This document shows positions 15,704 through 26,087 of a stretch of DNA of 64,000 nucleotides, piece after piece. The position numbers and the translations under genes are program-made. Below the pieces are notes generated by a model that saw nothing but the letters and a program-made list of their open reading frames with translations, did not search any database and was not told the DNA's origin. This stretch comes from Planctomycetota bacterium (GTDB lineage Bacteria > Planctomycetota > B15-G4): the NCBI GenBank assembly GCA_029259715.1, contig JAJDEP010000005.1:124001-188000 (forward strand), given 5' to 3'. How positions within the stretch are numbered: the first letter of the stretch is position 1; every line of letters begins with the position of its first letter.

Positions 15704-16909
15704 ATGAAGACGCGACTCTTGATCTACGGGCTCACGCTGTGGGCATCGCTGCTCTGCGCCTGTGGGCAGGCACAGGAGACATCCACGAGCGGGGCCGCGA
15801 GCCCCGCGCTGCCGGAGGCCGCCGGCAGCGCGAATCCGCCGATGGACATCTACTACGTGATGGACGAGCAGGCGCAGATGCCCGTCTACGCGATCCGTGG
15901 GCCCGCCGGCTGGACGCTCGAGTCCGACGTGCAGTGGAACCTCAACAACAACGTCGTCCCCGTCACCCTCGCTGCGGCGCTGACCGACCCGCAGGAAACG
16001 CTGAGTCTCCAGTTCTTTCCTGACCTCACCTGCTACTGGCTCACTGGCGATGCAGCGCTGAACAACCCCGGTCAGATGAACATGGGCATGCTCAACGTCG
16101 CCCCCATGGAGCCCAAAGCCGCGCTCGTCGACGCCGTCACCCAGATCTTTCAACCGGGCCTCCCGGATCTTCGGATCACGGGTGTTCGCGAAGTTCCGGG
16201 CCTTCCCGCCGCTCTGGGCCAGGCCGGTCCGAACGTCACCGGGGTCGGGCTCCGCGCGGTGTTCTCCTACGCAGGGAAGCGCATGGAGGAGGAGATCTAC
16301 GCCCTCCATATGATCAGCTCCGCGACCCTGCGCGGCGAGGCCGGGGTGACCACCCAGACGACGTGGGGGCTCACCGGCATCCACGGCCTCATCGCCCTGC
16401 AAGGGCAGCTGGACGCGCACCGCAGCATGCTCACCTACATGGTTCGCTCCGGGACTCCGAACCCGGCGTGGGTCGCACTGCACCTCAAAGTCAAGCAGCA
16501 GCTGGATGCCCAGTTCCAGCAGAACCTCGTCGACAACCGCCGAGCGCGGGAAGCCATCATGGCGCAGAGCCGTGCTCTCGCCGCGGAGAACGAAGCCTTC
16601 CGCGCCAACATCATGCGGCGTCACCGCGCGGCCATGGACACCACCGCACACGAGAGCTTCATCGCCGGGATCCACAGCGGGGGATCGTCCTCATCCGGCG
16701 GCATGTCGGCTCACGACAAGTCCATCGACGCGATCCACGACCGCGAGACTTTCCACGACGCTTCGACCGTGACGGGCACGTCGCAACACGGCTACGCCGA
16801 CCATCACTGGTCGGACGGCTGGGGCAATGTCATCCACACCGACAATCCCAACGTCGACCCCAATATCGGCTCCACTGTTCAGTGGGAGGAACTCCAGCGC
16901 GTCAAGTAG
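15704..16909 (+). CDS. Lipoprotein of unknown function, 401 aa
   Basis: The N-terminus MKTRLLIYGLTLWASLLCAC is a lipoprotein signal with Cys at residue 20. The mature part resembles effector-like proteins with a beta region (IYYVMDEQAQMPVYAIRGPAGW; SLQFFPDL) and a helical coiled section (about 265-310, QQLDAQFQQNLVDNRRAREA). The His/Asp-rich tail (SAHDKSIDAIHDRETFHD; GYADHHWSDGWGNVIHTDNP) carries a WSDGWGNV motif seen in some planctomycete and protobacterial lipoproteins. GGGAGG precedes the ATG. No enzyme family is recognised. The 150 bases before it hold no gene. Confidence 0.8.
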   Translation: MKTRLLIYGLTLWASLLCACGQAQETSTSGAASPALPEAAGSANPPMDIYYVMDEQAQMPVYAIRGPAGWTLESDVQWNLNNNVVPVTLAAALTDPQETLSLQFFPDLTCYWLTGDAALNNPGQMNMGMLNVAPMEPKAALVDAVTQIFQPGLPDLRITGVREVPGLPAALGQAGPNVTGVGLRAVFSYAGKRMEEEIYALHMISSATLRGEAGVTTQTTWGLTGIHGLIALQGQLDAHRSMLTYMVRSGTPNPAWVALHLKVKQQLDAQFQQNLVDNRRAREAIMAQSRALAAENEAFRANIMRRHRAAMDTTAHESFIAGIHSGGSSSSGGMSAHDKSIDAIHDRETFHDASTVTGTSQHGYADHHWSDGWGNVIHTDNPNVDPNIGSTVQWEELQRVK

Positions 16910-17009
16910 GGGACTCGAGGGGCGCGGCCCCTCGCGCCCCGTCCTGTCTCAATGACGAAGTGTCGTAAGGCGGAAACATCGGACCGACGCACCCCACAGG
17001 AGAGACCCA

Positions 17010-17441
17010 TTGGCCGACAAGGCGAAGACCACAGCGGCGACGGTGATCCCGACCCTGCGATACGACGACGCAGCGGCAGCCGTCGCGTGGCTCTGCGAGG
17101 CGTTCGGATTCGAGCAGCACCTCGTCGTGCCCGGTGAAGACGGCACGGTCGTCCACGCACAGCTCGTCTCCGGGAACGGAATGATCATGCTCGGCTCCGC
17201 GCGCGCGAGCGAGTTCGACGATCTGCAGAAGCCGCCGAGCGCGCTGGGGGGCGCCGTCTCCCAGAGCGCGTACATCATCGTCGACGACGCCGACAAGCAC
17301 TACGCGCGCGCTGTCGCGGCGGGCGCGGAGGTCGTGATGGCCATCAGGGACGAGGACTACGGGGGCCGGGGCTACTCCTGCCGCGATCCCGAAGGGCACG
17401 TCTGGAACTTCGGCTCCTACGATCCCTGGGCCTCCGCCTGA
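17010..17441 (+). CDS. VOC-fold (glyoxalase/bleomycin-resistance-like) protein
   Basis: The 143-aa single VOC domain starts with VIPTLRYDDAAAAVAWLCEAFGFEQHL and ends DEDYGGRGYSCRDPEGHVWNFGSYDP, the standard last strand pattern with the metal-site Glu near GHVW. Proteins of this subgroup are often annotated as glyoxalase/bleomycin-resistance proteins; the substrate is unknown. TTG 17010 is chosen as the start because AGGAGAG lies at a good distance before it and no ATG fits. Confidence 0.85.
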   Translation: MADKAKTTAATVIPTLRYDDAAAAVAWLCEAFGFEQHLVVPGEDGTVVHAQLVSGNGMIMLGSARASEFDDLQKPPSALGGAVSQSAYIIVDDADKHYARAVAAGAEVVMAIRDEDYGGRGYSCRDPEGHVWNFGSYDPWASA

Positions 17442-17515
17442 CGAGCCGCTGCCGCTGCCGCTGCGCGGCGGCGTCGGCGTGCGGGTCGAGGGGGTCGAGG
17501 CCGCCTCCCGGGGCT

Positions 17516-20500
17516 TCAGGCCCGGCGCAGCTTCGCCGATCGCTCGGCGCGCTTTGCCCCCGCCACCTCCAGCAGGTCCTCGAGGATCAGGTAGAGGCAG
17601 GGCACGAGCAGCAGGATGATGAACGTCGCGAAGAGGATGCCGAAGCCCAGCGAGATCGCCATGGGCACGATGTACTGCGCCTGCAGCGAGCGCTCGAGGA
17701 TGATCGGGCCGAGGCCGAGGAAGGTGGTGGCCGTGGTCAGCAGGATGGGCCGGAAGCGGCGCACGCCGGCCTCGAGGATGGCCTCGAAGGCGGGCCGGTC
17801 GCCGCGGCGCCGGTTGGCGTAGTCGATCATGATCAGCGAGTCGTTGACGACCACGCCTGACAGGGCGATCACGCCCATGAGGCTGATGAGCGAGAGGTCG
17901 TAGCCCAGCAGCATGTGGCCGAGGACCGCGCCCACGATGCCGAAGGGGATGGCCACGAGCACGATGAGCGGCTGCAGGTAGCGCCGGAAGGCCACGGCCA
18001 GCAACGCGTAGATGACGAACACAGCCAGCCCGAAGCCGCCCCACAGCGAGGCCGTGGCCTCGCGCACCTCGGCGTCGCTGCCCTCGAACGACCAGGTCAG
18101 GCCGGGGTAGTCGCCGCGCAGCGCGGGCAGCACCTCCTCCTGGAGCGCGTCGATGACCTGGCCCGTGGCGCGCTTGGGCTCGACGTCCATGGACACGGTC
18201 ACGATGCGCCGGCCGTCGCGCCGGTTGATGCTGGTGAAGGCCACGCCCTGCGACACCTCGGCCACGTCGAGCAGCGGGACCTCGGCGCCCGAGGGCGTGC
18301 GGATCACGAGCTCCTCGAGGTTGTGCAGGGCGTTGCGCTCCGACTCGGGGAGCTTGACGCGCACCTCGACCTCGTTGGTGCCTCGCAGCAGCCGCAGGGC
18401 GAGCGAACCGTAGAACGCGCCGCGGAGTTGCTCGCCCACGCCTGCGGGGGTCAGGCCCAGGGCGCGCCCCTCGGGCAGCAGCCGGAAGTCGAGCTGCGCC
18501 TTGCCCTTGTTGTAGTCGTCGCTCACGTCGCGGGTGTTCGTGAAGCGCACGGCCCGGGCCACGAAGGCCTCGGTCGCCCGCTCGAGCACGTCGATGTCGC
18601 CGTGGCTGATGTCGACGCTGATGTCCTGGCGGTGGCCGCCGGGCCCGCGCTCGGCCTCGAAGGTGATCTGGTCGACGCCCGGCAGGTCGCCGATGGAGTC
18701 GCGCCAGAGCTGGATCACCTGCGCGGCGGTCATCTCCCGCTCGTCGGGCGGGCGCATGACGATCTCGACGTCGATGAAGTTCTGGCCCCGCACGTTGGTC
18801 TTGACGCCCTCGGCCACCTTGTGCAGGTCGTGCTCCTCGAACATGCGCAGGGTCTCGGTGGTGAGCGCCTCGGCCACCCGCGCCGCCTGCGCGGGCGTGG
18901 TGCCCACGGGCAGGCGCACCCCCGCCTCGATCTCGTCGGCGGAGACCTCCGGCATGAGGATCAGCCCCATGTGGGCGCTGAAGCCGTAGCTGCCGACGAC
19001 CCACACCAGCGCCAGGGCCGCCGTCGCCGTGACGTAGCGGTAGCGCAGGGCGCGTTGCAGGTGCGGTCGGTAGACCTCCTGGACGAAGCGCTCGAAGCGC
19101 TTCGAGAACGCCTGTTGCAGGCGGTGCACGGCCGCCCGGACGCCGGTGCGCGTGCGCTCCCGGCGGATGTGCGCGAGGTGGGCGGGCAGGATGTACAGGG
19201 CCTCGACCAGCGAGACCACCAGCACGATCACGACCACGTAGGGCAGCGGCCGCCAGAACTTGCCCGTCTCGCCCGGGATGAACATGAGCGGGATGAAGGC
19301 GACGACGTTGGTCAGGATGCTGAAGACCACCGGCGCGGCCACCTCGCGCGTGCCGCGGATCGCCGCCCGCACCGGGTCGTCCCCCTCGAGGCGGTGCTCG
19401 TAGACGTTCTCGCCCACGACCACGGCGTCGTCCACCACGATGCCCAGCACGATCAGGAAGCCGAACAGCGAGATCATGTTGATGCTGATGCCGGCCGCGG
19501 GCAGGAACAGCAGGCCGCCCACGAAGGCGACGGTCATGCCCATCATCACCCAGAAGGCCAGGCGCAGCTCGAGGAACAGGGCCAGGACGCCGAGTACGAT
19601 GACGATGGCGAGCAGGCCGTTGCCGACCACCAGGTCGAGCCGCCGGCGGAAGTCCTCGGCGTTGTCGTTGTCGGTGCGCCACCTCACGCCCGGCGGAAAC
19701 TGGGCCTCGGCGACGCGCACGATCTCCACCACCGCGTCGGCGATCTCGATGGGCGACTGCGCGCCCACCCGGAAGACGTCCAGCTCGACGGACGGCTGCT
19801 GGTTGAACTGCGAGTGGAGGTCGCCCTCCTCGAAGCCGTCGCGGATGTCGGCGATGTCGGCCAGCGTGACCGCGGACCCGGCGTCGCTGGTCACGATCTC
19901 GATCGCCGCGAACTGCTCGGCCCACTGCTTGCGGGCCTTGACGCGCAGCAGGATCTCGCCCGAACTCGTGCGCACGGCCCCCGCGGCCACGTCTTCGCTG
20001 GACGACTCGATCAGCCGGGCGACGTCGGGCAGGGTGAGCCCGTACTCCCGCAGCCGGTTGCGCGGGATCTCCACGTGGGTGACGTAGTCGGGCACGCCGC
20101 CTAGCTCGACCTGGGTGATGCCCGGGTGCGCGAGGAGCTGGTCCCGCAGCTGCTCGGCGAGCCGACGCAGGGTCCAGATGTCCACGGGGCCGTACAGGCC
20201 CACGGAGATGACCTCGCGCTGCTGCGAGCGCAGGCGCACCTCGGGCTGGTCGATGTCGTCGGGGAAGGTGCGCACGCGGCTGACGGCCTGGTCGACGTCC
20301 TGGAAGGCCTTCATGCGGTCGGCGCCCGAGACGAGCTCGATGCTCACCTCGCCCCGGCCCTCGCGGGCCTCGGAGGTGATCTCGCGGATGCCCTCCACGC
20401 CGCGGATGGCCTCCTCCACCGGGCGCAGGATGCCCTGCTCCACCTCCGCCGGGGCCGCGCCGGGGTAGCCCACCTCCACCTCCACGACGTCGAGCAGCGA

Positions 20501-20668
20501 ATCGGGGAAGACCTCCTTCTGCATGGTCGACGCCGTCCACAGCCCCCCGACCAGGAGGATGACCATGGCCAGGTTCGCGGCGATGGGGTTGTGGGCCATC
20601 CAGGCGATGGCGCCCCGCTCGTCGTCGGCCCGTTCGCTGTCGTTCGAGTCGCGGGACGGGGCGGTCAC
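17516..20668 (-). CDS. RND efflux transporter permease (AcrB/MMPL-like, HAE family)
   Basis: This is a 1050-aa inner-membrane pump. The first helix is [19 protein letters not shown], followed by the periplasmic porter repeats. TM4 carries the proton-relay pair in [15 protein letters not shown]. The second half has [15 protein letters not shown] where AcrB has its Lys, so the proton relay is of the divergent HAE type. The gene is last in an operon with its membrane-fusion and outer-membrane partners. GTG 20668 overlaps the stop of the fusion-protein gene by four bases. Substrates cannot be read from the sequence; organic compounds or metals are possible. Confidence 0.93.
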   Translation of the reverse strand: MTAPSRDSNDSERADDERGAIAWMAHNPIAANLAMVILLVGGLWTASTMQKEVFPDSLLDVVEVEVGYPGAAPAEVEQGILRPVEEAIRGVEGIREITSEAREGRGEVSIELVSGADRMKAFQDVDQAVSRVRTFPDDIDQPEVRLRSQQREVISVGLYGPVDIWTLRRLAEQLRDQLLAHPGITQVELGGVPDYVTHVEIPRNRLREYGLTLPDVARLIESSSEDVAAGAVRTSSGEILLRVKARKQWAEQFAAIEIVTSDAGSAVTLADIADIRDGFEEGDLHSQFNQQPSVELDVFRVGAQSPIEIADAVVEIVRVAEAQFPPGVRWRTDNDNAEDFRRRLDLVVGNGLLAIVIVLGVLALFLELRLAFWVMMGMTVAFVGGLLFLPAAGISINMISLFGFLIVLGIVVDDAVVVGENVYEHRLEGDDPVRAAIRGTREVAAPVVFSILTNVVAFIPLMFIPGETGKFWRPLPYVVVIVLVVSLVEALYILPAHLAHIRRERTRTGVRAAVHRLQQAFSKRFERFVQEVYRPHLQRALRYRYVTATAALALVWVVGSYGFSAHMGLILMPEVSADEIEAGVRLPVGTTPAQAARVAEALTTETLRMFEEHDLHKVAEGVKTNVRGQNFIDVEIVMRPPDEREMTAAQVIQLWRDSIGDLPGVDQITFEAERGPGGHRQDISVDISHGDIDVLERATEAFVARAVRFTNTRDVSDDYNKGKAQLDFRLLPEGRALGLTPAGVGEQLRGAFYGSLALRLLRGTNEVEVRVKLPESERNALHNLEELVIRTPSGAEVPLLDVAEVSQGVAFTSINRRDGRRIVTVSMDVEPKRATGQVIDALQEEVLPALRGDYPGLTWSFEGSDAEVREATASLWGGFGLAVFVIYALLAVAFRRYLQPLIVLVAIPFGIVGAVLGHMLLGYDLSLISLMGVIALSGVVVNDSLIMIDYANRRRGDRPAFEAILEAGVRRFRPILLTTATTFLGLGPIILERSLQAQYIVPMAISLGFGILFATFIILLLVPCLYLILEDLLEVAGAKRAERSAKLRRA

Positions 20669-21900
20669 GGCGCCGCGTCCTCTGTCGCGGCGTCCGCCTC
20701 GACCGGCTCCGGATCGCCCTCGCGGCGCAGGGAGAGCCCCTCGCTCACCGCCGCCAGGTTGGTCGTGACCACGTGCTCGCCCGGCTCGACGCCGGCGCGC
20801 AGGTAGGCGTGCTCGGCGTCCCGGTGGAGCACGTCGGCCGCGCGGATCTGCAGCGCCCCGTCCACCATCACCCACACGGTGTCGTCCTGGCGCAGCCAGC
20901 GGCGGTCGATGCGCACCACGTCCTCCAGCGCCCGGCCCTCGATCTCGATCTGGACGATGGTGCCCAGGATCAGCGGCGGACCGTCAACGGTTTGCCCCAG
21001 CGGGTCGGTGACGGTGGCGAGCACCCGCGCCAAACGCGTCTGGTCGTCGACCGTGCCGATGAGCCGCGCCACCTGCGCCTGCCGCGACGCGCCGGCGGGC
21101 CAGGCCGTGGGGAGCCGCACCCGGGCGACCGATCCGGGCGCGTCCCCCTCGGGGAAGCGCAGCCAGCGCAGGTCGCGCAGGGGCACGCTCGCGATGACCC
21201 AGTACTCGTCGACGCCCACCAGCCGGGCGAGGGGGTCGCCGCGCGCCACCTGCGAGCCGAGGTTCACCGAGCGGCTGAGGATCTGGGCGTCGAAGGGCGC
21301 CCGCACCGTCGTGCGCTGCAGGTCGAGCTCGGCCTGCTCGACCGCGGCCTGGGCGGCCGACACCCGCGCGCGGATGGACGCGATCTGCGGCTCGCGCAGG
21401 ACCAGCGAGCGGTTGTCGGGATCGATCTCCTCACCCAGGAGCTGGAACTCCTGGCGCGCAACGACCTGCCGCCCCTGCTCGATGGCGAGCTCGGCCTCCG
21501 CCTGGTGCAGCTCGGCGCGCCGGGCCGTGAGCAATTGCTCGAAGTCGGCCGGGTCGATGCGCAGCAGGGGCTGGCCCGCGCGCACCAGCCCGCCCGGCAC
21601 GAAGGCGGGCTCCATCTCGACGATCTGTCCGCTCACCCGCGGGCTGAGCAGGACGTCCCGGGCCGGCTCGACCAGGCCCAGCACGTCGAGGCGCGGGCGG
21701 TGGGTGCCGCGCTCGACGAGCACCGTCTCCACCAGGGCCGCGGACCGGCGCGTGGCGCCCTCCTGCTGGGCCGTGGGCTCGGAGGCGAAGATCAGCCAGG
21801 TCGTGCCGGCGGCGGCGCCGATCAGCACCACGCAGATGATCAGCGTGAGGACCGCCCGCGCCGACTCCCGCCGGGGGCGCTGTGGGGGCTGGTCAGTCAC
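20665..21900 (-). CDS. RND efflux periplasmic adaptor (HlyD/MFP family)
   Basis: The 411-aa protein has one N-terminal membrane anchor ([21 protein letters not shown]). The barrel-sandwich halves are [20 protein letters not shown] and [22 protein letters not shown], separated by a coiled-coil hairpin (about 120-180, [19 protein letters not shown]). It bridges the inner-membrane pump to the outer-membrane channel. It overlaps the outer-membrane gene by eight bases upstream and the pump gene by four bases downstream, so all three are translated together. Confidence 0.93.
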   Translation of the reverse strand: MTDQPPQRPRRESARAVLTLIICVVLIGAAAGTTWLIFASEPTAQQEGATRRSAALVETVLVERGTHRPRLDVLGLVEPARDVLLSPRVSGQIVEMEPAFVPGGLVRAGQPLLRIDPADFEQLLTARRAELHQAEAELAIEQGRQVVARQEFQLLGEEIDPDNRSLVLREPQIASIRARVSAAQAAVEQAELDLQRTTVRAPFDAQILSRSVNLGSQVARGDPLARLVGVDEYWVIASVPLRDLRWLRFPEGDAPGSVARVRLPTAWPAGASRQAQVARLIGTVDDQTRLARVLATVTDPLGQTVDGPPLILGTIVQIEIEGRALEDVVRIDRRWLRQDDTVWVMVDGALQIRAADVLHRDAEHAYLRAGVEPGEHVVTTNLAAVSEGLSLRREGDPEPVEADAATEDAAP

Positions 21901-23317
21901 GGGCGGCCGCGACCTCCGTAGCCTCGAGGGGCGTGCCGAAGCCTCCGGCGAGCGACCGGTAGAGGGCGATGCGCAGCGCCACCCGGTCCAGCTCTGCCGT
22001 GAGCAGGCTGCGCTCGAGGGCCTGCTGCTCGCGCAGCGCGGCCAGCAGGTCGATGAAGTCCGAGGCGCCGTTGAGATACTGGTTGCGGAGCTGGCCGTAG
22101 GTGCTCACGGCCAGGGCGAGCTGGTCGCGCAGGCTCGAGATCCGCCTCAGCTGCTGGGTCTCCTGCGCCAAGGCGTCTTCCACCTCCCGGAAGGCGACCA
22201 GCACCGTCTGCCCGTACTCCGCCAGCCGCTCGCGGCGCGCCGCCACCGTCCGCTCGACCTCGGCCTCGCGCAGACCGGCGTCGAAGAGGGGCGCCACGAG
22301 CCCGCCCGCGAGGGCTCCGAGCCAGTGCTCGAACAGGTCGGCGGGGTCGTCGCCGGTGGTGGTGGCCGCCGCGGCCAGGTCGATGCGCGGGTACTGGTCC
22401 CGGACGGCGGCGGCCACGTCGGCGTCCGAGGCCTGCAGTCGCGCCAGCGCGCCTTGGACGTCCGGGCGCCGCTCGAGCAGCTCCGACGGCAGGCCCGTCG
22501 CGGGGGGGGCGGGCACGGCGGGCAGGTGCGCGGGCGGGAGGCCGAGGGCGCCCTGGGGCGCGCGTCCCTCCAGCACGGCCAGCCGGTGCTCGAGCACCTC
22601 GACGCGGGCCCCGAAGACCACCGCCTGCTCGCGGGTGGCCTCGACGAGCTGCCGCTGTCGCAACACGTCGGCGCTGCCCGACTGGCCCACGGCGAAGCGC
22701 TTCTCGAGCACCTCGAGCACGGTGCGGTTGGTCTCGATCTGTGAGGCGATCAGGTCGAGCTGCTGCAGGGCCTCGGCGAGCTGGTACCAGGCGAGGGCGA
22801 CCTCGGCCGAGAGGCTGATCGCGGCGGCGCGGTAGTCGGCGGCCGTGGCGACGGCGCGCAGGCGCTCGGCGTCGACGATCGAGCGGATGCGGCCCCACAG
22901 GTCGACTTCGTAGGAGGCTTCGAGACCGAGTGCGAAACGGGTGGAGTCGCCGACGTTGGTGCCGCCGCTGCGTTCGGCGCTCGCCACGCCGTCGAGCCGC
23001 GGATACAGGGGCGCCCGCGCCTGCCGGGTGAGCGCCTCGGCCTGCCGCAGCCGCTCCCAGGCGGCGGCGAGGGAGAAGTTGCCTGCGAGGGCGCCGTCGA
23101 CGCGCTCGTCGAGGTGCGCGTCGCCGAAGGCCGTCCACCAGCGGTCCGGCAGGGCGGCCGTCCCCGCCGGCGAGAGCGGCGGCGCCGACCGCAGCGGCAG
23201 GGGCGGGCGCGGCTCCGGCACCGCGCAGGCGGGCGGCATCACGGCCGCGGCGAGGAGGGCGACCAGGGAGGTGCGCAGCAGCTTGCTTCCGGTTGCGGGC
23301 TCGTCGTCGGTGGGCAC
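21893..23317 (-). CDS. Outer-membrane efflux factor (TolC/NodT family lipoprotein)
   Basis: The 474-aa protein has a lipoprotein-type leader (LLAAAVMPPACAVP). The two OEP repeats are visible: AGNFSLAAAWERLRQAEALTRQARAPLYPRLD, then SYEVDLWGRIRSIVDAERLRAVA, and in the second half LVAPLFDAGLREAEVERTVAARRERLAEY. It forms the exit duct of the tripartite pump. It is the first gene of the efflux operon; 117 bases separate it from the methyltransferase upstream. No nearby repressor gene is evident. Confidence 0.92.
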   Translation of the reverse strand: MPTDDEPATGSKLLRTSLVALLAAAVMPPACAVPEPRPPLPLRSAPPLSPAGTAALPDRWWTAFGDAHLDERVDGALAGNFSLAAAWERLRQAEALTRQARAPLYPRLDGVASAERSGGTNVGDSTRFALGLEASYEVDLWGRIRSIVDAERLRAVATAADYRAAAISLSAEVALAWYQLAEALQQLDLIASQIETNRTVLEVLEKRFAVGQSGSADVLRQRQLVEATREQAVVFGARVEVLEHRLAVLEGRAPQGALGLPPAHLPAVPAPPATGLPSELLERRPDVQGALARLQASDADVAAAVRDQYPRIDLAAAATTTGDDPADLFEHWLGALAGGLVAPLFDAGLREAEVERTVAARRERLAEYGQTVLVAFREVEDALAQETQQLRRISSLRDQLALAVSTYGQLRNQYLNGASDFIDLLAALREQQALERSLLTAELDRVALRIALYRSLAGGFGTPLEATEVAAARD

Positions 23318-23434
23318 GGAGTCACGGGGTCACGGGAACGGGAGGGTCACGGGATCGGGGGGGGCGCGGGAAAGCGGAGGCCACGGTACCGCTCCCCGCT
23401 CGCGCCGACCACCACCGCCGGGGGGCGCGGCCGG

Positions 23435-24274
23435 TCAGCTCAGCGTGGCGATGGCCGTGAGGAAGGGCAGGTGCGGGTCGATGTGCAATTGCTCCGTCCG
23501 GAATCCCTGCTCCTGCAGCACCGCGCCCAGGCTCGCCTTGGTGAAGAACCAGTAGTGCAGCGCGTTGAAGACATCCGGGTGCTGGTCCCACTCGAGTTTG
23601 CGGGCCACCTCGAACGACGGAACCTGCACGAACAGGAAGCCGCCGGGATTCAGGAACTCGCGCACATGCCCCAGGAAGCCCTGGATCGACGGCACGTGCT
23701 CGAGCACGTGCCAGGCCACCACCGCGTCGAAGCCGCCGCTCGGAATGAACGAGTCGAGCGTGCCCTGATGCACCGGGATCCCGAAGTGCTCGCGCACGAA
23801 GGCGCAGGCCCGCGGCAGCAACTCGACGCCCTCGACCTCCCACCCGCGTCGGCGGGCCGCCTCCAACTTGTAGCCGTGGCTGCAGCCCACCTCGAGCATG
23901 CGCCCGGGTTCCGGCACGTGTTGAGCAACCAGGTCGATCATGAACCCATGCTCCGCCACCAGGTCCTCGGCCCGATCGGTATCCGTCGGATAGATCTCGT
24001 TGGTGTCTTCGAGGGCCTCGACGTCGGCCTCGAGGGGCCGCTCGCGCAGCTGGCTCAGTCCGCAGCGCCCGCAGGTCCAGATGCCGCAGTCCCCGTGGGG
24101 GGAGTAGAAGGCCCCTTCGTGGTCCATCCCGTCGGCGCCGCAGTGGTAGCAGCACGGTCCCTCGCCCCGGGCGTGCAGGGTGAGCAGTCGGACAAGATGC
24201 TGCTGCTGCGCGGCCAGGAGTTCGACTTTGCGACGCAGCAGCACGTGGCTGTCGAGTACGGGTTCGAGGGACAT
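23435..24274 (-). CDS. SAM-dependent methyltransferase with N-terminal zinc ribbon
   Basis: A Cys pair CCYCGAD and a second pair CGIWTCGRCGLSQL (residues about 40-78) form a zinc-ribbon-like head. The class I methyltransferase core follows: MLEVGCSHGYKLEAARRRGW (motif I), FDAVVAWHVLEHV (motif IV) and LNPGGFLFVQVPSFE. This architecture is common in enzymes that methylate sugars or modified polysaccharide precursors; the substrate is unknown. The gene stands alone, on the same strand as the efflux operon. Confidence 0.88.
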   Translation of the reverse strand: MSLEPVLDSHVLLRRKVELLAAQQQHLVRLLTLHARGEGPCCYHCGADGMDHEGAFYSPHGDCGIWTCGRCGLSQLRERPLEADVEALEDTNEIYPTDTDRAEDLVAEHGFMIDLVAQHVPEPGRMLEVGCSHGYKLEAARRRGWEVEGVELLPRACAFVREHFGIPVHQGTLDSFIPSGGFDAVVAWHVLEHVPSIQGFLGHVREFLNPGGFLFVQVPSFEVARKLEWDQHPDVFNALHYWFFTKASLGAVLQEQGFRTEQLHIDPHLPFLTAIATLS

Positions 24275-24455
24275 GGGGTGAGTCTGAGCGACCGGTCGAG
24301 CCGTGTCCAGCCGCTGTGCACCTCGCCGCCCAGCACCCCGCCGATGTCGGGCAAAGCCGGCGGGGGAGCCGTCGAGAAACCCGTCGGGCCGCCGCTTCGA
24401 GATCGTTGCCGCGCTGGGGATCCGCTGTGACTTAGGATGTCATGAGAGTGGGCCT

Positions 24456-24475
24456 TCACGTGCGACCTGACGTGA
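24456..24475. promoter_or_regulatory. Inverted repeat upstream of the VOC gene
   Basis: TCACGT-N8-ACGTGA is a perfect 6-bp inverted repeat located 36 bases before the start of the two-domain VOC gene. It has the form of a dimer-binding operator. No known consensus is claimed. Confidence 0.35.
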
Positions 24476-24511
24476 TGTGAACCCGGACGCGAACCATGAG
24501 TGAACCCAACC

Positions 24512-25294
24512 ATGAATGACCCCTTCGTCCCGTGCGTCGGCGGGATCCTCAGCGCCGACATCGCCGTCCCCGAGCACGAACGTGAAGTGCGCTTCTATTC
24601 ACGCATGCTCACCACGGGCGAGAACCCGCTGTGGCGCGAGGACCTGATGAACAACCGGGGTACGCCCATCATCGGCCTGGGCCCGCGCAGCGCGGAAATC
24701 GATCACCTTCCGCTCCAGTGGATGCCGCACATCCAGGTCGCCGATGTCGCCGCCAGTGCGAAGCGTGCGCTCGCGCTGGGCGGGAGCGAGCTGATGCATG
24801 GCAAGGACGACGACGGGAACAGCCAATGGGCGGTGCTGCTCGATCCGCAGGGGGCGGCGTTCGGGATCATCCCCGTCGTGCCTGCGGAGGCGATCCCCTC
24901 GATTGACGCTGCCGCGCCAACTGTGGGGCACATCGCCTGGCTCGACCTGACGGTCTCCGACGCCTCGGCGACCCGCGACTTCTATCGACAAGTCATCGGC
25001 TGGTCGGTGCAGGACGTCGGAAGGGAGGACGCCGGCGAGCGCTCGGCCGACTTCAACATGGTCGGCGCGGACGGAAACCCGGCGGCGGGCGTGCGCCACG
25101 CGCGCGGCGTGAACGCGGGGCTGCCACCAGTCTGGATGATCTGCCTGCCCGTGGGCGACCTTGCCGAGAGTGTCCGTCGCGTGCATGAGGAAGGGGGCAA
25201 GATCATCAAGGCGACTGAGGAGAACGACGGGGAGCCCGCACGAGCGGTGGTTCAGGATCCGGTGGGGGCGCACCTCTCGCTGGTGCAGGGATGA
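24512..25294 (+). CDS. Two-domain VOC (glyoxalase-like) protein, 260 aa
   Basis: Two VOC repeats are present: residues about 8-118 (ISADIAVPEHEREVRFYSRML-like start; DPQGAAFGIIPV end) and about 130-258 (IAWLDLTVSDASATRDFYRQVIGW; QDPVGAHLSLVQG end). Tandem-VOC proteins of this kind are often annotated as hydroxylases or glyoxalases, with no tested role. ATG 24512 is preferred, and a related ATGAGTGAACCCA occurs just upstream. Parts of this gene reappear in the mosaic pseudogene at 26145-26330. An attC-like sequence follows the stop, so this may be an old cassette gene. Confidence 0.85.
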   Translation: MNDPFVPCVGGILSADIAVPEHEREVRFYSRMLTTGENPLWREDLMNNRGTPIIGLGPRSAEIDHLPLQWMPHIQVADVAASAKRALALGGSELMHGKDDDGNSQWAVLLDPQGAAFGIIPVVPAEAIPSIDAAAPTVGHIAWLDLTVSDASATRDFYRQVIGWSVQDVGREDAGERSADFNMVGADGNPAAGVRHARGVNAGLPPVWMICLPVGDLAESVRRVHEEGGKIIKATEENDGEPARAVVQDPVGAHLSLVQG

Positions 25295-25307
25295 TGAACG
25301 GGCAGCG

Positions 25308-25372
25308 GCCTCACAAGGCATTGCGCCGGACAGGGGGCTGCGCGCACCGCGGGTACCGCACCTGAACCGGGT
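25308..25372 (+). other. attC-like remnant behind the VOC gene
   Basis: The left part GCCTCACAAGGC is identical to that of the better-preserved site at 26344. The middle has CGCGCACCGCGGG, but no R' core is left. It is a decayed copy of that site. Confidence 0.4.
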
Positions 25373-25447
25373 CGTCGATGGTGGACGCCCGGCGCTCGAT
25401 CCTCCCATTCAACGGCCATGCCGGGCCCAAGCCGAGGTGAGTAAGAT

Positions 25448-25519
25448 GTCCAGCAACTCGCAGCAGCGGCCCGGCCTGCGGTCGCCCGCTGAGTCAGGTT
25501 TCCATTCACCTCGTTGGCA
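25448..25519 (+). other. attC-like remnant upstream of the lipoprotein gene
   Basis: GTCCAGC followed by AACTCGCAGCAGCGGCCCGG matches the left arm of the live array's attC sites and shares the same damaged R'' (GTCCAGC) as attC 8 at 15485. The right core reads GTTGGCA. It is non-functional if it is an attC. Confidence 0.45.
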
Positions 25520-25532
25520 GAGAGGGTCCACG

Positions 25533-26084
25533 ATGAATCGAATTCTTGTCGCGGTGGCGATGCTTGCACTCATGGCTTGCACACAGGACTCCTCGGAAGA
25601 GTCAGCCCCTCAGTACTTCGCGACCGCGAACGGACCTGTTGAGTTCGAGTTTCCGTCGGGTTGGTACAAGAATGAGGAGCGTCACCCCTTTGATCTGCAG
25701 TGCTTCTCAGAATACGAGCGCATGAATACAGGGGTGTTTCTGTTTGCAGCAGAGGACCTGGCAGAGGATCTGTCCCCCAGGGAGGTACTGCAGCGACAGA
25801 TTGACGACATGAGTTCCAAGCGCGAGAACTTCCGCATCCTCGAGGAAGAGCAGGTGATTCAGCGAGAAGGACAGACGCTGACGACGGTGGTGTTCTCGGG
25901 GGAGAAGGATTCATCGCGATCCTTCTACAAGTTCACGCTGATCGAGTTCACGGAGAGCCCGGAACTGATTCCCGTGCTGCTCCAGGTCTCGACGCCTAGC
26001 TATTGGAACGAGCACAAACCCGTGCTCGAGGGCATCGCTGCATCCGGCCGTGTTCGGAAACAGGGAGCGCAGGACAACGGCTGA
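25533..26084 (+). CDS. Small lipoprotein, 183 aa
   Basis: The leader MNRILVAVAMLALMACTQDSS has a lipobox (LMAC) with Cys at residue 16. The mature protein has a beta-rich segment (QYFATANGPVEFEFPSGWYKNEE), a helix (SPREVLQRQIDDMSSKRENF) and strands (SFYKFTLIEFTESPELIPVLLQVS). This layout resembles PsbP-like or DUF1795-like ligand-free folds, but I cannot name the family. GAGAGGG lies before the ATG. The gene sits among attC-like remnants. Confidence 0.78.
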   Translation: MNRILVAVAMLALMACTQDSSEESAPQYFATANGPVEFEFPSGWYKNEERHPFDLQCFSEYERMNTGVFLFAAEDLAEDLSPREVLQRQIDDMSSKRENFRILEEEQVIQREGQTLTTVVFSGEKDSSRSFYKFTLIEFTESPELIPVLLQVSTPSYWNEHKPVLEGIAASGRVRKQGAQDNG

Positions 26085-26087
26085 GCC

